Counted from the stretch's first letter, positions 38,939-48,938 are shown. The stretch: 64,000 nt of DNA from an uncultured Planctomycetaceae bacterium (GCA_943787265.1 CALSLT010000037.1:62001-126000), one strand, 5' to 3'. Numbers and translations are program-made. Notes: generated from the letters alone by a model not told the origin.

Positions 38939-40013
38939 ATGCTCACTCGATCTTCGAGGTGGATGATTGCGACGTCGGTGTTGGGACTGCTTTTTGTTGC
39001 CGGTTGCACTCCAAAAAACGACGAATCTTCTGACACCGACACGAGCGGAACGGTCACCCCGGCTGACGGTGGCACAGCGACCGTCGAATCACGAGGGACG
39101 ATCGGATTCTCGGCACTTACCTTGAAGAATCCGTTCTTTAAGATCATCGCAGACAGTATGACCGAAGCGGGCAAGGCGAACGGTTTCGAAGTGCTCGTCA
39201 ACGATGCTGAGCGAGACGTCAATGAGCAGTCGAAGCACATCGATAATTACATCGCGCAGGGTGTCGCAGCAATCGTGCTGAATCCGGCCGACCGGATCGC
39301 AATCGGCCCGGCCATCCGTAAAGCCAACGAAGCGGGCATTCCGGTTTTTACCTGCGACCTGCAATGCGCATCCGAAGACGCCAAAGTGGACGGCCACATT
39401 GGTACCGACAATTACCAGGGCGGACGCCTGGCGGGCGACGCAATGATCGAGGCTCTGGGCGACGCGGGTGGCGAAGTCCTCGTTCTGCACTTCAAGCAGG
39501 CGAATTCCTGCGTGCTGCGAGTTCAGGGCTTCTCGGAAGTTCTCGCTGAATACAACAAGGATCGCGAGAGCGGCAAGATCACAATCGTGTCGGAACTCGA
39601 AGGCGGTGGACTCCGCGACGAAGGTTTTAAGGCTGCGTCTGACGCGCTGCAGGCTCACCAGAACCTGCGAGGTATCTTTGCCATCAACGACCCATCGGCT
39701 CTGGGGGCGTGGACGGCGCTTAAGCAGGCAGAGAAACTCGACCAGGTGACGATCATCGGATTTGACGGTCAGCTTGAGGGCAAGCAGGCGATCCTCGAAG
39801 GCAAGATTTACGCCGATCCGATTCAGTTTCCGAAACAGATGGGTGTCGTGTCGGTCCAGAACATCGTCAAGTATCTTGACGGTGACGATTACGAAAAGGT
39901 TGAGCTGATCCCGACAGCGATCTACAAAAAAGCTGACGCGGAAAAAGATCCCGACCTGCAGAAGTCGCCGACTCCGACGGCTGCTCCTGGTGAAGCCGGT
40001 GAAGAAGCCGTGA
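38939..40013 (+). CDS. Sugar ABC importer substrate-binding lipoprotein (probable frameshift at the end)
   Basis: Periplasmic binding protein of the ribose/galactose type (Peripla_BP_4). A lipobox GLLFVAGC (Cys at residue 22) marks a lipoprotein anchored to a membrane. Family text: GFSALTLKNPFFKIIADSM, VAAIVLNPADRIAIGPAI, VDGHIGTDNYQGGRLAGD, FAINDPSALGAW, VTIIGFDGQLEGKQAI and the C-terminal VELIPTAIYKKAD. AGGAGA precedes ATG 38939 at good spacing. The uninterrupted frame runs on to 40252 into the ATPase gene with meaningless text; deleting one base in the GCCG at 40007-40010 gives a stop at TGA 40011-40013 (ending ...GEAGEEA), which I take as the true end. First gene of a three-gene importer operon. 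Confidence 0.85.
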
Positions 40014-40139
40014 AAAATCGAAACCTTCAAATCACCGGGGTAGTCCGGATTTCTCCACGACCGCCGAGTGGTAGACGTAGAAGTCGCGGAGAACATTGGC
40101 AGGGTGTGACTCGCTGCGGAATTGACTTCGGACTTCCTC

Positions 40140-41697
40140 ATGGTGACGGGACCGCAAACTTCGACGGCAGATTCGGGGGGTCTCTTCATCAGGCCAGCCG
40201 TTGCTGCGAATGCGCGGCGTCGATAAGTCGTTTCCCGGTGTCCACGCGCTGAAGAATGTCGACTTGAATGTGGAAGCGGGCGACGTGCTGGCGTTGCTTG
40301 GTGAGAACGGTGCCGGGAAGAGTACGCTCATCAAGGTGTTGGGCGGAGCGCATCGGCCGGACGCGGGAATCATCGAGATCGACGGCCGCCCCGTCGAGAT
40401 CACAAGTCCGCAGGATTCGCAGCGAGCGGGGATCGGCATCATCTATCAGGAGTTCAACCTCGTTCCTGCGATGACGGTGCGAGAGAACATTTTCCTGGGG
40501 CAGGAGCCCGGACGAGTCAGCTTTGTTCCAGCCGGCAAAGAACGACGGAGAGCAAGGGAATTGTTCGATCGGATCGGCGTCGAGTTAGATCCGGACGCGT
40601 TGGTAAGAGACTTGACGGTCGCTCAGCAGCAGGTCGTCGAAATTGCCAAGGCATTATCGCTCGATTCACGAATTATCGTGATGGATGAGCCGAGCGCTGC
40701 CCTGTCGCCTCGGGAAGTCGAGGGTTTGTTTCGGATCGTTAAGGAATTGAAGTCTCAAGGGATCGGCATTGTCTACGTCAGTCACCGGCTCGACGAAATC
40801 TTCGCGATCTGCAATCAGGTCACTGTTCTACGAGATGGTGCCTACGTTGATTCAAAACCGATCGGCGAGTTGACTCGCGAGACACTCATCGAATTGATGG
40901 TGGGACGCAAGCTGGAGAATGAGTTTCCAAAGCGAGCTGTCACGAAGACGGTCGAAACCGACGGTAAGGAAGCAGGGGCCGGCCTGGCACTCAGCAATCT
41001 GGTCGGTGGACCGAAGGTCAAGAATGTTTCATTCAACGTTCGGCGGGGCGAGATCGTCGCATTGACCGGTCTGGTCGGTGCCGGACGAACGGAGACTGCT
41101 CGATTGATTTTTGGAGCGGACAAACGCGAAGCGGGCACGATCACGCTCGACGGAGAAGAGCTGAGTATCAACAGCCCTCGTGACGCAATCGCGGCCGGTA
41201 TTTGTCTTTTGACCGAAGATCGAAAAGGCCAGGGACTGATCCTGAATCAAAGCGTGCTGGAGAATTTCGGCCTGCCGAACTTGTCACGCTTCACGGCCGG
41301 TGGCCTGATCCAACAGAAACGCGAACGCAACGCATTTCAGAGTTACGTTCAGCAGTTGCAGATCAAAGTTTCCGGACCGGAACAGCGAGCGGGAAACCTG
41401 TCCGGCGGAAACCAGCAGAAAGTCGTGCTGGCAAAATGGCTGGAACGCGACGCAGAAGTCATCATCTTCGACGAGCCGACGCGCGGTATCGATGTCGGCG
41501 CTAAGTTTGAAATCTACCTACTGATGCATCGATTGGTGGAGCAGGGCAAGGCCATCCTGATGATCAGCAGCGAGCTGCCTGAAGTACTCGGCATGGCGGA
41601 TCGAATCGTTGTGCTGCATGAAGGCCGAGTGACCGGAGAAATAAACGACGTAAAGTCGGCGACTCAGGAATCGATCATGGATCTGGCTGTCAAATAG
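40140..41697 (+). CDS. Sugar ABC importer ATPase, tandem nucleotide-binding domains (one frameshift)
   Basis: RbsA/MglA-type ATPase with two ABC cassettes energising sugar import on the cytoplasmic face. First cassette: Walker A LLGENGAGKSTLIKV, Walker B IIVMDEPSAALSPRE. Second cassette: degenerate Walker A GLVGAGRTETARLIFG, signature NLSGGNQQKVVLAKW and Walker B VIIFDEPTRGIDVG, as is usual for this class. The open frame begins only at TTG 40201, but deleting one G from the G6 run at 40175-40180 joins it to ATG 40140 (MVTGPQTSTADS...), giving a natural N-terminus ahead of LLRMRGVDKSFPGVHAL. The start is therefore probable, not certain. Confidence 0.88.
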
Positions 41698-41745
41698 AAA
41701 TCTCAGTTCTCACGCCACGGCGTGTTTTCATACGGAAAGTGTCTC

Positions 41746-43107
41746 GTGAAGAGGTTTATTGCTGATAACGGTTCGGTCATCGTGCTGCTCGCTTTGTGTG
41801 CGTACTACAGCGTGGTCACGCTCGGAGAGCAGCATCCGAATACTCCAGCGGCTGGCCTGGAAGTTGCTGCGACAATCCTGAAGGAGTCGTCGGAACAGCC
41901 AACTGTCGTCGTCATTACGCGGGACACGGTGCAGGATCGTGCTTACTCAGAGGCCGTGCGTGCAGCTATTGAAACCGGAGGAGGCACCGTACTCGCCGTC
42001 GTGAACGGAGCACCAACGGACGCTCGAATGGCTTTGGAACAGGTCGGTGGAGCGTTCAGTAAGGTAGACGCAATCGCCACAAACCATTCAGCGTCCGGGT
42101 GGGGCCCGCTGAAACCTCAGAAGCTGAAGGTGACTGCCGAGAAGTTTCCAGGCATTGCCGGAATCAAAGTTTTCAAACCTCGGAGCTACACATGGCCGAG
42201 TTTTCTGACGCGAGAAAACCTGGTCAACGTGATCAATCAGAACGCCGTCATCGCGATCATCGCCATTGGGATGACGCTGGTGATCATCACCGCGGGCATT
42301 GATCTGTCCGTAGGAAGCTTGCTCGCTCTGTGTGGTGTGACGACGGCAGTGGCCGTTCAGCAGATGGCCGGCGGAGCAGATGCCGGAACGATCGGACTTC
42401 TTGGCGCGTGTTTGATCGGCACGGGCGTTTGTACTTTGTGCGGCGTGTTTAACGGTGTCATGATAACCTGGTTCCGAGTGCCCGCGTTTGTCGTCACACT
42501 GGCGATGATGATGGTTGCCCGCGGCCTGGCTTTGATCGTCGCCGTGCAATATCAGAGTGCCTTGCTTGGCGGCGGAACGGAGGGAACTCCTGAAGCCGTC
42601 AAGATTGAGGCAGCCTCATTCGGATGGCTCGGCAATGGAGCGACGCTTGGAATTCCCAATCCAATTCTATTGATGCTTGCCCTTTACGTTCTCGCACATA
42701 TCACGATGACGAAGACTTCAGTTGGCCGCTACATCTATGCGGTTGGTGGCAACCCCGAAGCTGCTCGCCTTTCCGGCGTGCCCGTATTTGGCGTGCTGAT
42801 TCTTGTCTACGCAATCTGCGGAGCGATGGCCGGTCTGGCCGGGATTGTGGACGCCTCTCGATTCGAGGGCGGACGACCAAATGCTGGCGAGATGTACGAA
42901 CTGCAAGTGATCGCCGCAGTTGTCGTTGGAGGTACCAGCCTGGCAGGTGGCGAAGGACGTATCTTCGGAACGCTTGTCGGAGCCATGATTATCGCGGTCA
43001 TCCAGAACGGCCTCAACATGGCCGGCGTGGCCAGCTACGAGCAGAAATGTGTTTTCGGTGGTCTGATTCTTGCGGCTGTGCTGCTTGACCGATTTAAGCG
43101 AAAGTAA
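41746..43107 (+). CDS. Sugar ABC importer permease with an extra periplasmic binding-protein-like insert
   Basis: RbsC-type permease (BPD_transp_2), last gene of the importer operon. The transmembrane core is normal from FLTRENLVNVINQNAVIAII onward, with the ITAGIDLSVGS signature, VGRYIYAVGGNPEAARLSGVP and VVGGTSLAGGEGRIFGTLVG. Between the first helix (residues 8-27) and the second there is an extra segment of about 115 residues, where RbsC proteins normally have a short loop. It contains VVVITRDTVQDRAYSEAV, GGTVLAVVNGAP and VDAIATNHSASG, resembling one lobe of a sugar-binding protein. GTG 41746 is preceded by GGAAAG at good spacing. Confidence 0.87.
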   Translation: MKRFIADNGSVIVLLALCAYYSVVTLGEQHPNTPAAGLEVAATILKESSEQPTVVVITRDTVQDRAYSEAVRAAIETGGGTVLAVVNGAPTDARMALEQVGGAFSKVDAIATNHSASGWGPLKPQKLKVTAEKFPGIAGIKVFKPRSYTWPSFLTRENLVNVINQNAVIAIIAIGMTLVIITAGIDLSVGSLLALCGVTTAVAVQQMAGGADAGTIGLLGACLIGTGVCTLCGVFNGVMITWFRVPAFVVTLAMMMVARGLALIVAVQYQSALLGGGTEGTPEAVKIEAASFGWLGNGATLGIPNPILLMLALYVLAHITMTKTSVGRYIYAVGGNPEAARLSGVPVFGVLILVYAICGAMAGLAGIVDASRFEGGRPNAGEMYELQVIAAVVVGGTSLAGGEGRIFGTLVGAMIIAVIQNGLNMAGVASYEQKCVFGGLILAAVLLDRFKRK

Positions 43108-43163
43108 GTCGCGAGTTGGCGTCGGCTGGTCAAGGTCAGATGGGGCCTCATCTTCGGAGATGC

Positions 43164-44651
43164 TCAAACAAGAACGGCGTCGATGACGTGGCCGTGGACG
43201 TCGGTCAGGCGGCGGTCGATTCCGTTGTGGCGGAATGTGAGACGTTCGTGGTCGAAGCCGAGCAGGTGAAGAATCGTCGCGTTCAGGTCGTGGACTGATG
43301 AAACATTCTCGACGGCTTTGAAACCAAGCTCGTCGGTCGCGCCGTAGCTGACTCCGGGTTTTACTCCGGCTCCGGTGAGGAAGGCGGTGAAACCGTTGGG
43401 GTTGTGGTCTCGACCTTTGGCCCCCTTTTGGAACATCGGCATGCGGCCGAATTCGGTACACCACACAACGAGTGTGTCGTCGAGAAGACCTCTTTGCCGC
43501 ATATCCTGAATCAGAGCGGCGGATGGTTGATCCATGACTCGACCGTGAATGTCGTATTGTTCTCGTAGTTTCTGATGGCCGTCCCAGTTCAAACGCCCGC
43601 CGCTGGCGTAGGCTCCGTTGAAGAGCTGCACGAACCGCACACCCTTTTCGATGAGCCGTCTGGCAAGGATGCAGTTTTTGGCGTATCCGGATTTGAGTGA
43701 GTCTTCGGTATCGTCGGCACCGTACATCTTCAATGTGTGATCGGACTCGGTCGACAGGTCGCTGATCTCGGGAACGGAAAGTTGCATGCGTGCGGCGAGT
43801 TCGTAACTGGCGATCCTTGCGGCAAGATTGGAGTCTCGCGGGTTCTTCCGGAGATGCTCGTCGTTCAAGAGTCGCAGCAGGTCCTTCGCCGCTTTGTCAC
43901 TGTTTGAGGCGATTGATTTTGGAGGAAGCAGGTTGCTGATTGGCTGGCTGGCGCTGAACGGCGTCCCCTGAAAGACCGCGGGCAGAAAGCCAGAGCCCCA
44001 GTTGTTAACGCTTGCTTGAGGAACGCCTCGTGGGTCAGGAATCGAGACGAATGCCGGCAGGTTGCGATTCTCGGAGCCGAGACCGTACGTCACCCAGGCA
44101 CCGATGCTGGGGAACCCGTCCTGAACGAAACCCGTTGACAGGAAGTTTTCCGCCGGGCCGTGCGTGTTGGACTTGCTGGTCAAAGTGTGGACAAAGGCAA
44201 AGTCATCGACCTGTTTGGCAAGATGCGGGATCATGTCCGAGACCATCTTGCCGGTCTTACCGTGAGGACGAAACCTGTACTGTGGCCGAGCCAGGTTTCC
44301 CGCCGGTCCCTGAAACGTCACTGACGGTCCACCGGGCAGTGGTTTGCCGTCCTGCTTGATCAGCTCGGGTTTGTAATCCCATGTTTCAAGTTGGCTGCAG
44401 GCTCCGGCGCAGAAGATGACGAGGACGTTCTTCGCCTTTGGCGACGACTGCGGCTGCCGCGGCGCGTTCGGCTGGTCAGGCCTGATTTGAGGCGACCAGA
44501 GCGATTCTTTCGCCAGTGACTCCTGCTCGGACAGCAGGCCTGCAAGAGCGATCGCGCTGAGGGCAGACGAGGTGTCGCCAAGAAAGCGACGCCGGTCCAG
44601 CAGGCTTCGGCCGGCATTTGTCAGAGGGCTCAATTCCGGACGACTCGGCAT
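43164..44651 (-). CDS. DUF1501 protein with Tat-like leader
   Basis: A 495-residue DUF1501 protein. The leader has LLDRRRFLGDTSSALSAIALAGLL, a clear twin-arginine signal. Family text: VLVIFCAGACSQLETWDYKPEL, RFVQLFNGAYASGG, VWCTEFGRMPMFQKG, KGRDHNPNGFTAFLTGAG and the terminal DRRLTDVHGHVIDAV. It follows the 1134-residue DUF1549/DUF1553 gene by 53 bp on the same strand. Its 3' end is very similar at DNA level to that of the DUF1501 gene at 32.1 kb, so the two pairs are paralogous. It converges with the ABC permease gene. Confidence 0.9.
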   Translation of the reverse strand: MPSRPELSPLTNAGRSLLDRRRFLGDTSSALSAIALAGLLSEQESLAKESLWSPQIRPDQPNAPRQPQSSPKAKNVLVIFCAGACSQLETWDYKPELIKQDGKPLPGGPSVTFQGPAGNLARPQYRFRPHGKTGKMVSDMIPHLAKQVDDFAFVHTLTSKSNTHGPAENFLSTGFVQDGFPSIGAWVTYGLGSENRNLPAFVSIPDPRGVPQASVNNWGSGFLPAVFQGTPFSASQPISNLLPPKSIASNSDKAAKDLLRLLNDEHLRKNPRDSNLAARIASYELAARMQLSVPEISDLSTESDHTLKMYGADDTEDSLKSGYAKNCILARRLIEKGVRFVQLFNGAYASGGRLNWDGHQKLREQYDIHGRVMDQPSAALIQDMRQRGLLDDTLVVWCTEFGRMPMFQKGAKGRDHNPNGFTAFLTGAGVKPGVSYGATDELGFKAVENVSSVHDLNATILHLLGFDHERLTFRHNGIDRRLTDVHGHVIDAVLV

Positions 44652-44704
44652 CAGTTGCTCCGTGATCGTTTAGTTGATTGACTGGATGGCGACGTGACGG
44701 CAAT

Positions 44705-47700
44705 TCAGGGAATGAACAGAAACTCGCTGCTGTTAAATAAGACTCGGCAAAGTGTTTCGAGACCGTGATCGTTGACGACGGCCGCAGACGCTGACAATTC
44801 GACTTCTGTTGGTTCTCGGCCAAAGGTCAGTCCGAAGGCGCGTTCAATCTGCTGTGTCGAATCATTCGGCATTGCTATTCTAATTTGCTCGGCAAGTTTG
44901 GCGGCGCGCTCGGCGACAAACGGGCTGTTGAACAGGTTGAGTGCCTGAATCGCCGTCGTCGACTCTGTGCGTCGTGGCGTGGCTTGGCCAGCATCTGGAC
45001 AGTCGAACGCTCCGAAGACGGGAACTCGTTCCATGCGGATTTTGTGAGAGTAGACCATCCGACGCATCTCTTCGGAGCTGAATTCGGCGACCGGCGGGAA
45101 TCCGCTCAGCCCACCTCGCGATTTGAAGAAGTTGAATCCGGGGCCGCCGGTCTTGAGGTTCAACTCGCTGCTGACTGCCAGCATGCAATCGCGAATCGCT
45201 TCGCCTTCCAGCCGGCGCGACGAGAACCGCCAAAGCCACTTATTATCGCCGTCGATTTTGGCTGATGCTGCGTCCACGAAACTCGACTGCTGCCAGGTTT
45301 TCGACAACAGAATCAGCCGATGCACATGCTTCACCGACCATCCGCTTGCGATGAACTCGCTGGCAAGCCAGTCGAGTAACTCCGGGTGCGACGGGCGAGT
45401 TCCGTTCAGACCGAAGTCGCTGGGCGTTTCGACCAGGCCGCGTCCGAAGTGGTACTGCCAGATTCGATTAACCATGACCCTGGCGGTTAGCGGGTTATTC
45501 GGTGAGGAGATCCAGTCAGCAAGATTGGTTCGTCGCGACTGTTCAGGAGCGTCCTTGGGAAGCTTCGGCGACTTGAAGAGCGCTGGCACGGCCGAGGATA
45601 TTTGTGCGACTGGCTGCTCCGGGTCGCCTCGCCTTAGGACAAAGGTCTTGCTGGGAGTTCCGAACTGGCCGCCGTAAACCGTCTGCACCGTTTCCAATTC
45701 AGCCTTCTGTTTCGTCAATTGCTTCAGGTCGGTGATCAGCGTCGTTGGATCAGTGTCGGCTTTCGACTTTCGGTTCTGCATCAAGGTTCGATGCGTGTCA
45801 AACGGTGTGCCCATCGGAACTCGGTCGTCGTGTTGAGCGACCGTTGTCCAGTCTCTGCCGTCTTGTGACGTTTCAATGCGATATTTCGTCGGCAGTCGAT
45901 CCTTAAACTTCCTGGTGCGGTCTCGGCCCCAGGCAACACGGTTGATCTCAACAACCGTCGGGAATTCAAGTTGAACCCAGCCACCGCCGTGTTGATTCGA
46001 AATCCAGCTTCGGTCGTTGCTGTACCGCCCGTCGTTGACGTGTTTCAGCTGGTGTTTGCCAGTTTCGGAATAGTTGCCAGACGAAGTGGCGACCGTGCCC
46101 AGTGACGCGAGGGCGATGTTTCTGGCAGTTGGCGTGGCTTCGTAAACCTCAAACTCGTCGATGCAGGGTTGGTGTTTGTTGTTGTCGATCGTTTCAAACG
46201 TCGTGAACCGAACGAACTTCGCAGGAACGGGACGGAAGCGTTCCGTGTTGGTTTGAGCGTTTACCGGCTCCCGCAACTGCGGCAACATTGGCGCCGGTGT
46301 CGCGGCACTTGTTGAGTGAGTGCCGTCTTCCCCGGTCGATGTGCCAATTTCCTGCAGGACGATCACGTCAGCAGTGATGCCTGTGCCGGTCTCGCCACCC
46401 CGAACGATCAATCGGGAATCTGAATTCAGTTCGACGGTCCCAACGTACGACAGGCCGCTCCACAAGGGTTTCTTTTCCGTTGTCCGAGTTGACACGCCAG
46501 CGGGGTAATACTGATCGACCTTCGCCAGTTCACGTTGGTCGGCCGTCGTTTTCAGGTCGCCATCATCGTCGAGAACGTAACGGGCGTCACGAGTGTGGAC
46601 GCCGCTGCCGTGGGCTCCCCAGGAAAGCCAAAGGCGAAAATGCCCCTCGACATTCGGATTGTACGTGAGAACGTCCTGACCGGAGACGTTGTTCCACCAC
46701 GTGTATCGTCCCTTGCTGATATTTCCGACTCGTGTCGAAGAGCCGGCATCGTTGAGGTACCCGCGAGTCGTCCCGGCTGGATTACTTCCCGGACCATTGG
46801 GCGTTTTCAGAATGGAAACGCGTTGTTTGTCTTCCTCGTCGATGATCAGTGTTCGGCCCGCGAACGCGATTGGCTCGAACTCCTGAAGTTTTGACTCGAG
46901 AGTCTTGATTCGATCGCCAAGTTTCCCGGCGGCAGCGAGTCGCTCTTTCTGTGCGGCATCGCGAATCGGACGGTCGCCGTATCGGACTCCGGCAAAGAAC
47001 GCCTGCAAAGCGTAATAGTCCTTGGCCGTGATCGGGTCGAACTTGTGGTCGTGACAGCGTGCGCACCCGATGGTAAGACCGAGAAACGTCGCGCTGGTTC
47101 CGACGATCATTTCGTCCAATGAATCCTGGCGGGCGAGACGTTTGGACTCTTCGTCTCTGCCAATCTGGCCGGGTAGAAGAACAGCGGCCGCAACCAGAAA
47201 TCCCGTGGCCGCGTCGGCTTCGTAAGCGTCGCCAGCCAATTGCTCACGGACAAACTGGTCGTACGGTTTGTCTTCGTTGAATGCTCGGATGACGTAGTCG
47301 CGGTAGGGCCACGCGTTGGGGCGAGGCGTGTTGACCTCGAAACCGTGAGTGTCGGCGTAACGAACAACGTCTAACCAATGCTGCGCCCACCGTTCGCCAT
47401 AGCGAGGGCTGTCCAATAGTTTGTTGACGAGGTCCTCGAACGCTTTCGGATCGTCGTTCGAAACAAATCGAGCGACTTCTACGGGAGACGGCGGCAAGCC
47501 GATCATGTCGAAATAGGCGCGCCGGATCAGAGGTCGTCGATCAGCCTGCGGCGACGGCTGTAGTCCGTGTTCGGCGAGTTTCACGGCAGCGTATTGATCT
47601 ATTTGAGTGGCCTTGTTCCGAACGTCGTTTCTGGGCTTTCCGGTTGGACCCTGCGGGAACTTTCGTAACGGTTGGAAGGCCCAGTGATCCAGTCGCGGGT

Positions 47701-48109
47701 CGTGAGCGGCCTCGCGGTCGTAATCCGTTTCCGGCCAGTTTGCTCCCGAGTCGATCCAACGTCGCACCAGTTCAATTTCGGTTTTGGATAGCGGTGGTTC
47801 TTCTGGAGGCATTCGTTCATCAGGATCAGTCGAAGTGATGCGGCGAACGAGTTCGCTTTCGCTCGACTTGCCAGGTGTGATGATGGGACCACCGTCTCCG
47901 CCTTTGAAAGCTGCGTACTTCGCGTCGAGCCGTAGGCCGCTGTTCTGTTCGGCCGGCCCGTGACACTCGCCGCAGCGTTTAATCAGCAACGGTCGAATCT
48001 GACGTTCGAAGTCGATTGGTTTAGCAGCCGAAACGTCGCGCGGCGCGGACGACACCGTCAGGACGGCAGCCAGAAGAACGATTAGCAAATTCGGAAACAA
48101 CTTCACCAC
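44705..48109 (-). CDS. Exported PSCyt1-DUF1549-DUF1553 haem protein with a discoidin-like insert
   Basis: A 1134-residue planctomycete surface protein. A signal peptide (LFPNLLIVLLAAVLTVSSAPRDVSA) precedes a cytochrome-like domain with CGECH at residues 46-50. DUF1549 contains RRAYFDMIGLPPSPVEV, YGERWAQHWLDVVRYADTH and CARCHDHKFDPI. A long central beta-rich region includes an F5/8 type C (discoidin)-like module (bases about 45825-46205) with IALASLGTVATSSGNYS, HVNDGRYSNDRSWIS, WVQLEFPTVVEINRVAWG and KYRIETSQDGRDW. DUF1553 follows (NNPLTARVMVNRIWQYHFG, RPSHPELLDWLASEF) to FNSSEFLFIP. Start GTG 48109. It is larger than its paralogue at 33.6-36.5 kb because of the central insert. A carbohydrate-binding role is inferred from the discoidin module. 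Confidence 0.9.
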   Translation of the reverse strand: MVKLFPNLLIVLLAAVLTVSSAPRDVSAAKPIDFERQIRPLLIKRCGECHGPAEQNSGLRLDAKYAAFKGGDGGPIITPGKSSESELVRRITSTDPDERMPPEEPPLSKTEIELVRRWIDSGANWPETDYDREAAHDPRLDHWAFQPLRKFPQGPTGKPRNDVRNKATQIDQYAAVKLAEHGLQPSPQADRRPLIRRAYFDMIGLPPSPVEVARFVSNDDPKAFEDLVNKLLDSPRYGERWAQHWLDVVRYADTHGFEVNTPRPNAWPYRDYVIRAFNEDKPYDQFVREQLAGDAYEADAATGFLVAAAVLLPGQIGRDEESKRLARQDSLDEMIVGTSATFLGLTIGCARCHDHKFDPITAKDYYALQAFFAGVRYGDRPIRDAAQKERLAAAGKLGDRIKTLESKLQEFEPIAFAGRTLIIDEEDKQRVSILKTPNGPGSNPAGTTRGYLNDAGSSTRVGNISKGRYTWWNNVSGQDVLTYNPNVEGHFRLWLSWGAHGSGVHTRDARYVLDDDGDLKTTADQRELAKVDQYYPAGVSTRTTEKKPLWSGLSYVGTVELNSDSRLIVRGGETGTGITADVIVLQEIGTSTGEDGTHSTSAATPAPMLPQLREPVNAQTNTERFRPVPAKFVRFTTFETIDNNKHQPCIDEFEVYEATPTARNIALASLGTVATSSGNYSETGKHQLKHVNDGRYSNDRSWISNQHGGGWVQLEFPTVVEINRVAWGRDRTRKFKDRLPTKYRIETSQDGRDWTTVAQHDDRVPMGTPFDTHRTLMQNRKSKADTDPTTLITDLKQLTKQKAELETVQTVYGGQFGTPSKTFVLRRGDPEQPVAQISSAVPALFKSPKLPKDAPEQSRRTNLADWISSPNNPLTARVMVNRIWQYHFGRGLVETPSDFGLNGTRPSHPELLDWLASEFIASGWSVKHVHRLILLSKTWQQSSFVDAASAKIDGDNKWLWRFSSRRLEGEAIRDCMLAVSSELNLKTGGPGFNFFKSRGGLSGFPPVAEFSSEEMRRMVYSHKIRMERVPVFGAFDCPDAGQATPRRTESTTAIQALNLFNSPFVAERAAKLAEQIRIAMPNDSTQQIERAFGLTFGREPTEVELSASAAVVNDHGLETLCRVLFNSSEFLFIP

Positions 48110-48245
48110 ATGCCTCGGCTCTGTGATCAGTGAACTGAGCGACTTCTCAGGAAACTTTGGATGACTATTATGCGGGACCGTGTCCGTTTTCGCGAGACGG
48201 TAGGACTCATCAAAGTCGCCAATTCAATGATCCAATAGTAGTCGC

Positions 48246-48938
48246 ATGACTGAAATTCTCATTCTGGTGCCGACTCCGAGCGAGCGTCGAATTCTGGCCC
48301 CGCTTCTGCAATCTCATATTCAGCAGGTTGGGGGCACGTTGCACCTGTGTGGATTCGGCCCGGTTGCAGCCGCCGCCAGGACGAGCCAGTTGATCGCTGA
48401 GCTAAGGCCAACCCGGATTATCCTTGTTGGGATCGCTGGGGCGATCGGTGGTTCGCTGCCGGTGGGCTCTGCTTCGCTGTTTGACGAAGTTGCGTGTTTC
48501 GGAATTGGTGCAGGCAGCGGTGAGGACTTCCAAACAGCAAGCCAGCTTGGCTGGAGCCAGTGGAATTCTGGCAGCGACAAGGGAAGTGAAGGCCGTTCGG
48601 TGGGCGGCGACGTGCTACCATTGTTGTCTGCTCAGGTCGAGTCGTTATCAAGCGAACCGGTCGAGCGACGGCAACTGCTCACATGCTGCTCAGCGTCCGA
48701 CGGTCTTGATGATGTTGCCTCGAAGGTTCGCAGTTTTCCGAACGCCGTTGCGGAAGACATGGAAGCCTTTGGCGTGGCGATGGCGGCCTCGCTGATGGAC
48801 GTTCCTGTTCAAGTGGTGCGAGGAATCTCGAACAATGCCGGCGATCGCCGGTTGTCACTATGGAAGATCAACGAAGCCCTCGAAGCCGCAGCAGAGGTCG
48901 TGCTTAAGCTGATTGCAGGCGACAGCCCCGCAGACTAA
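48246..48938 (+). CDS. mqnB: Futalosine hydrolase
   Basis: A 230-residue nucleoside phosphorylase-fold enzyme that removes the purine base (hypoxanthine) from futalosine in the alternative menaquinone pathway. Motifs: ILVPTPSERRIL near the start, LCGFGPVAAAARTSQLI, IILVGIAGAIGG, ACFGIGAGSGEDF (the futalosine-hydrolase version of this loop), AVAEDMEAFGVAMA (the Glu-x-Met-Glu purine/ribose site) and VVRGISNNAGDR (base-site Asn-x-x-Gly-Asp). Length is normal for MqnB. The next gene, 123 bp downstream, encodes the following-but-one step, which supports this assignment over 5'-methylthioadenosine nucleosidase. Confidence 0.88.
   Translation: MTEILILVPTPSERRILAPLLQSHIQQVGGTLHLCGFGPVAAAARTSQLIAELRPTRIILVGIAGAIGGSLPVGSASLFDEVACFGIGAGSGEDFQTASQLGWSQWNSGSDKGSEGRSVGGDVLPLLSAQVESLSSEPVERRQLLTCCSASDGLDDVASKVRSFPNAVAEDMEAFGVAMAASLMDVPVQVVRGISNNAGDRRLSLWKINEALEAAAEVVLKLIAGDSPAD

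Noticed and set aside
39089..40189. 366-codon open frame on the minus strand
   Set aside because: It is antisense to the well-supported substrate-binding protein gene and shows no recognisable family.
40014..40252. Extension of the substrate-binding protein to 40252
   Set aside because: The extra 80 residues are Arg/Ser/Cys-rich with no likeness to binding proteins and overlap the ATPase gene; a one-base error before 40011 explains the missed stop.
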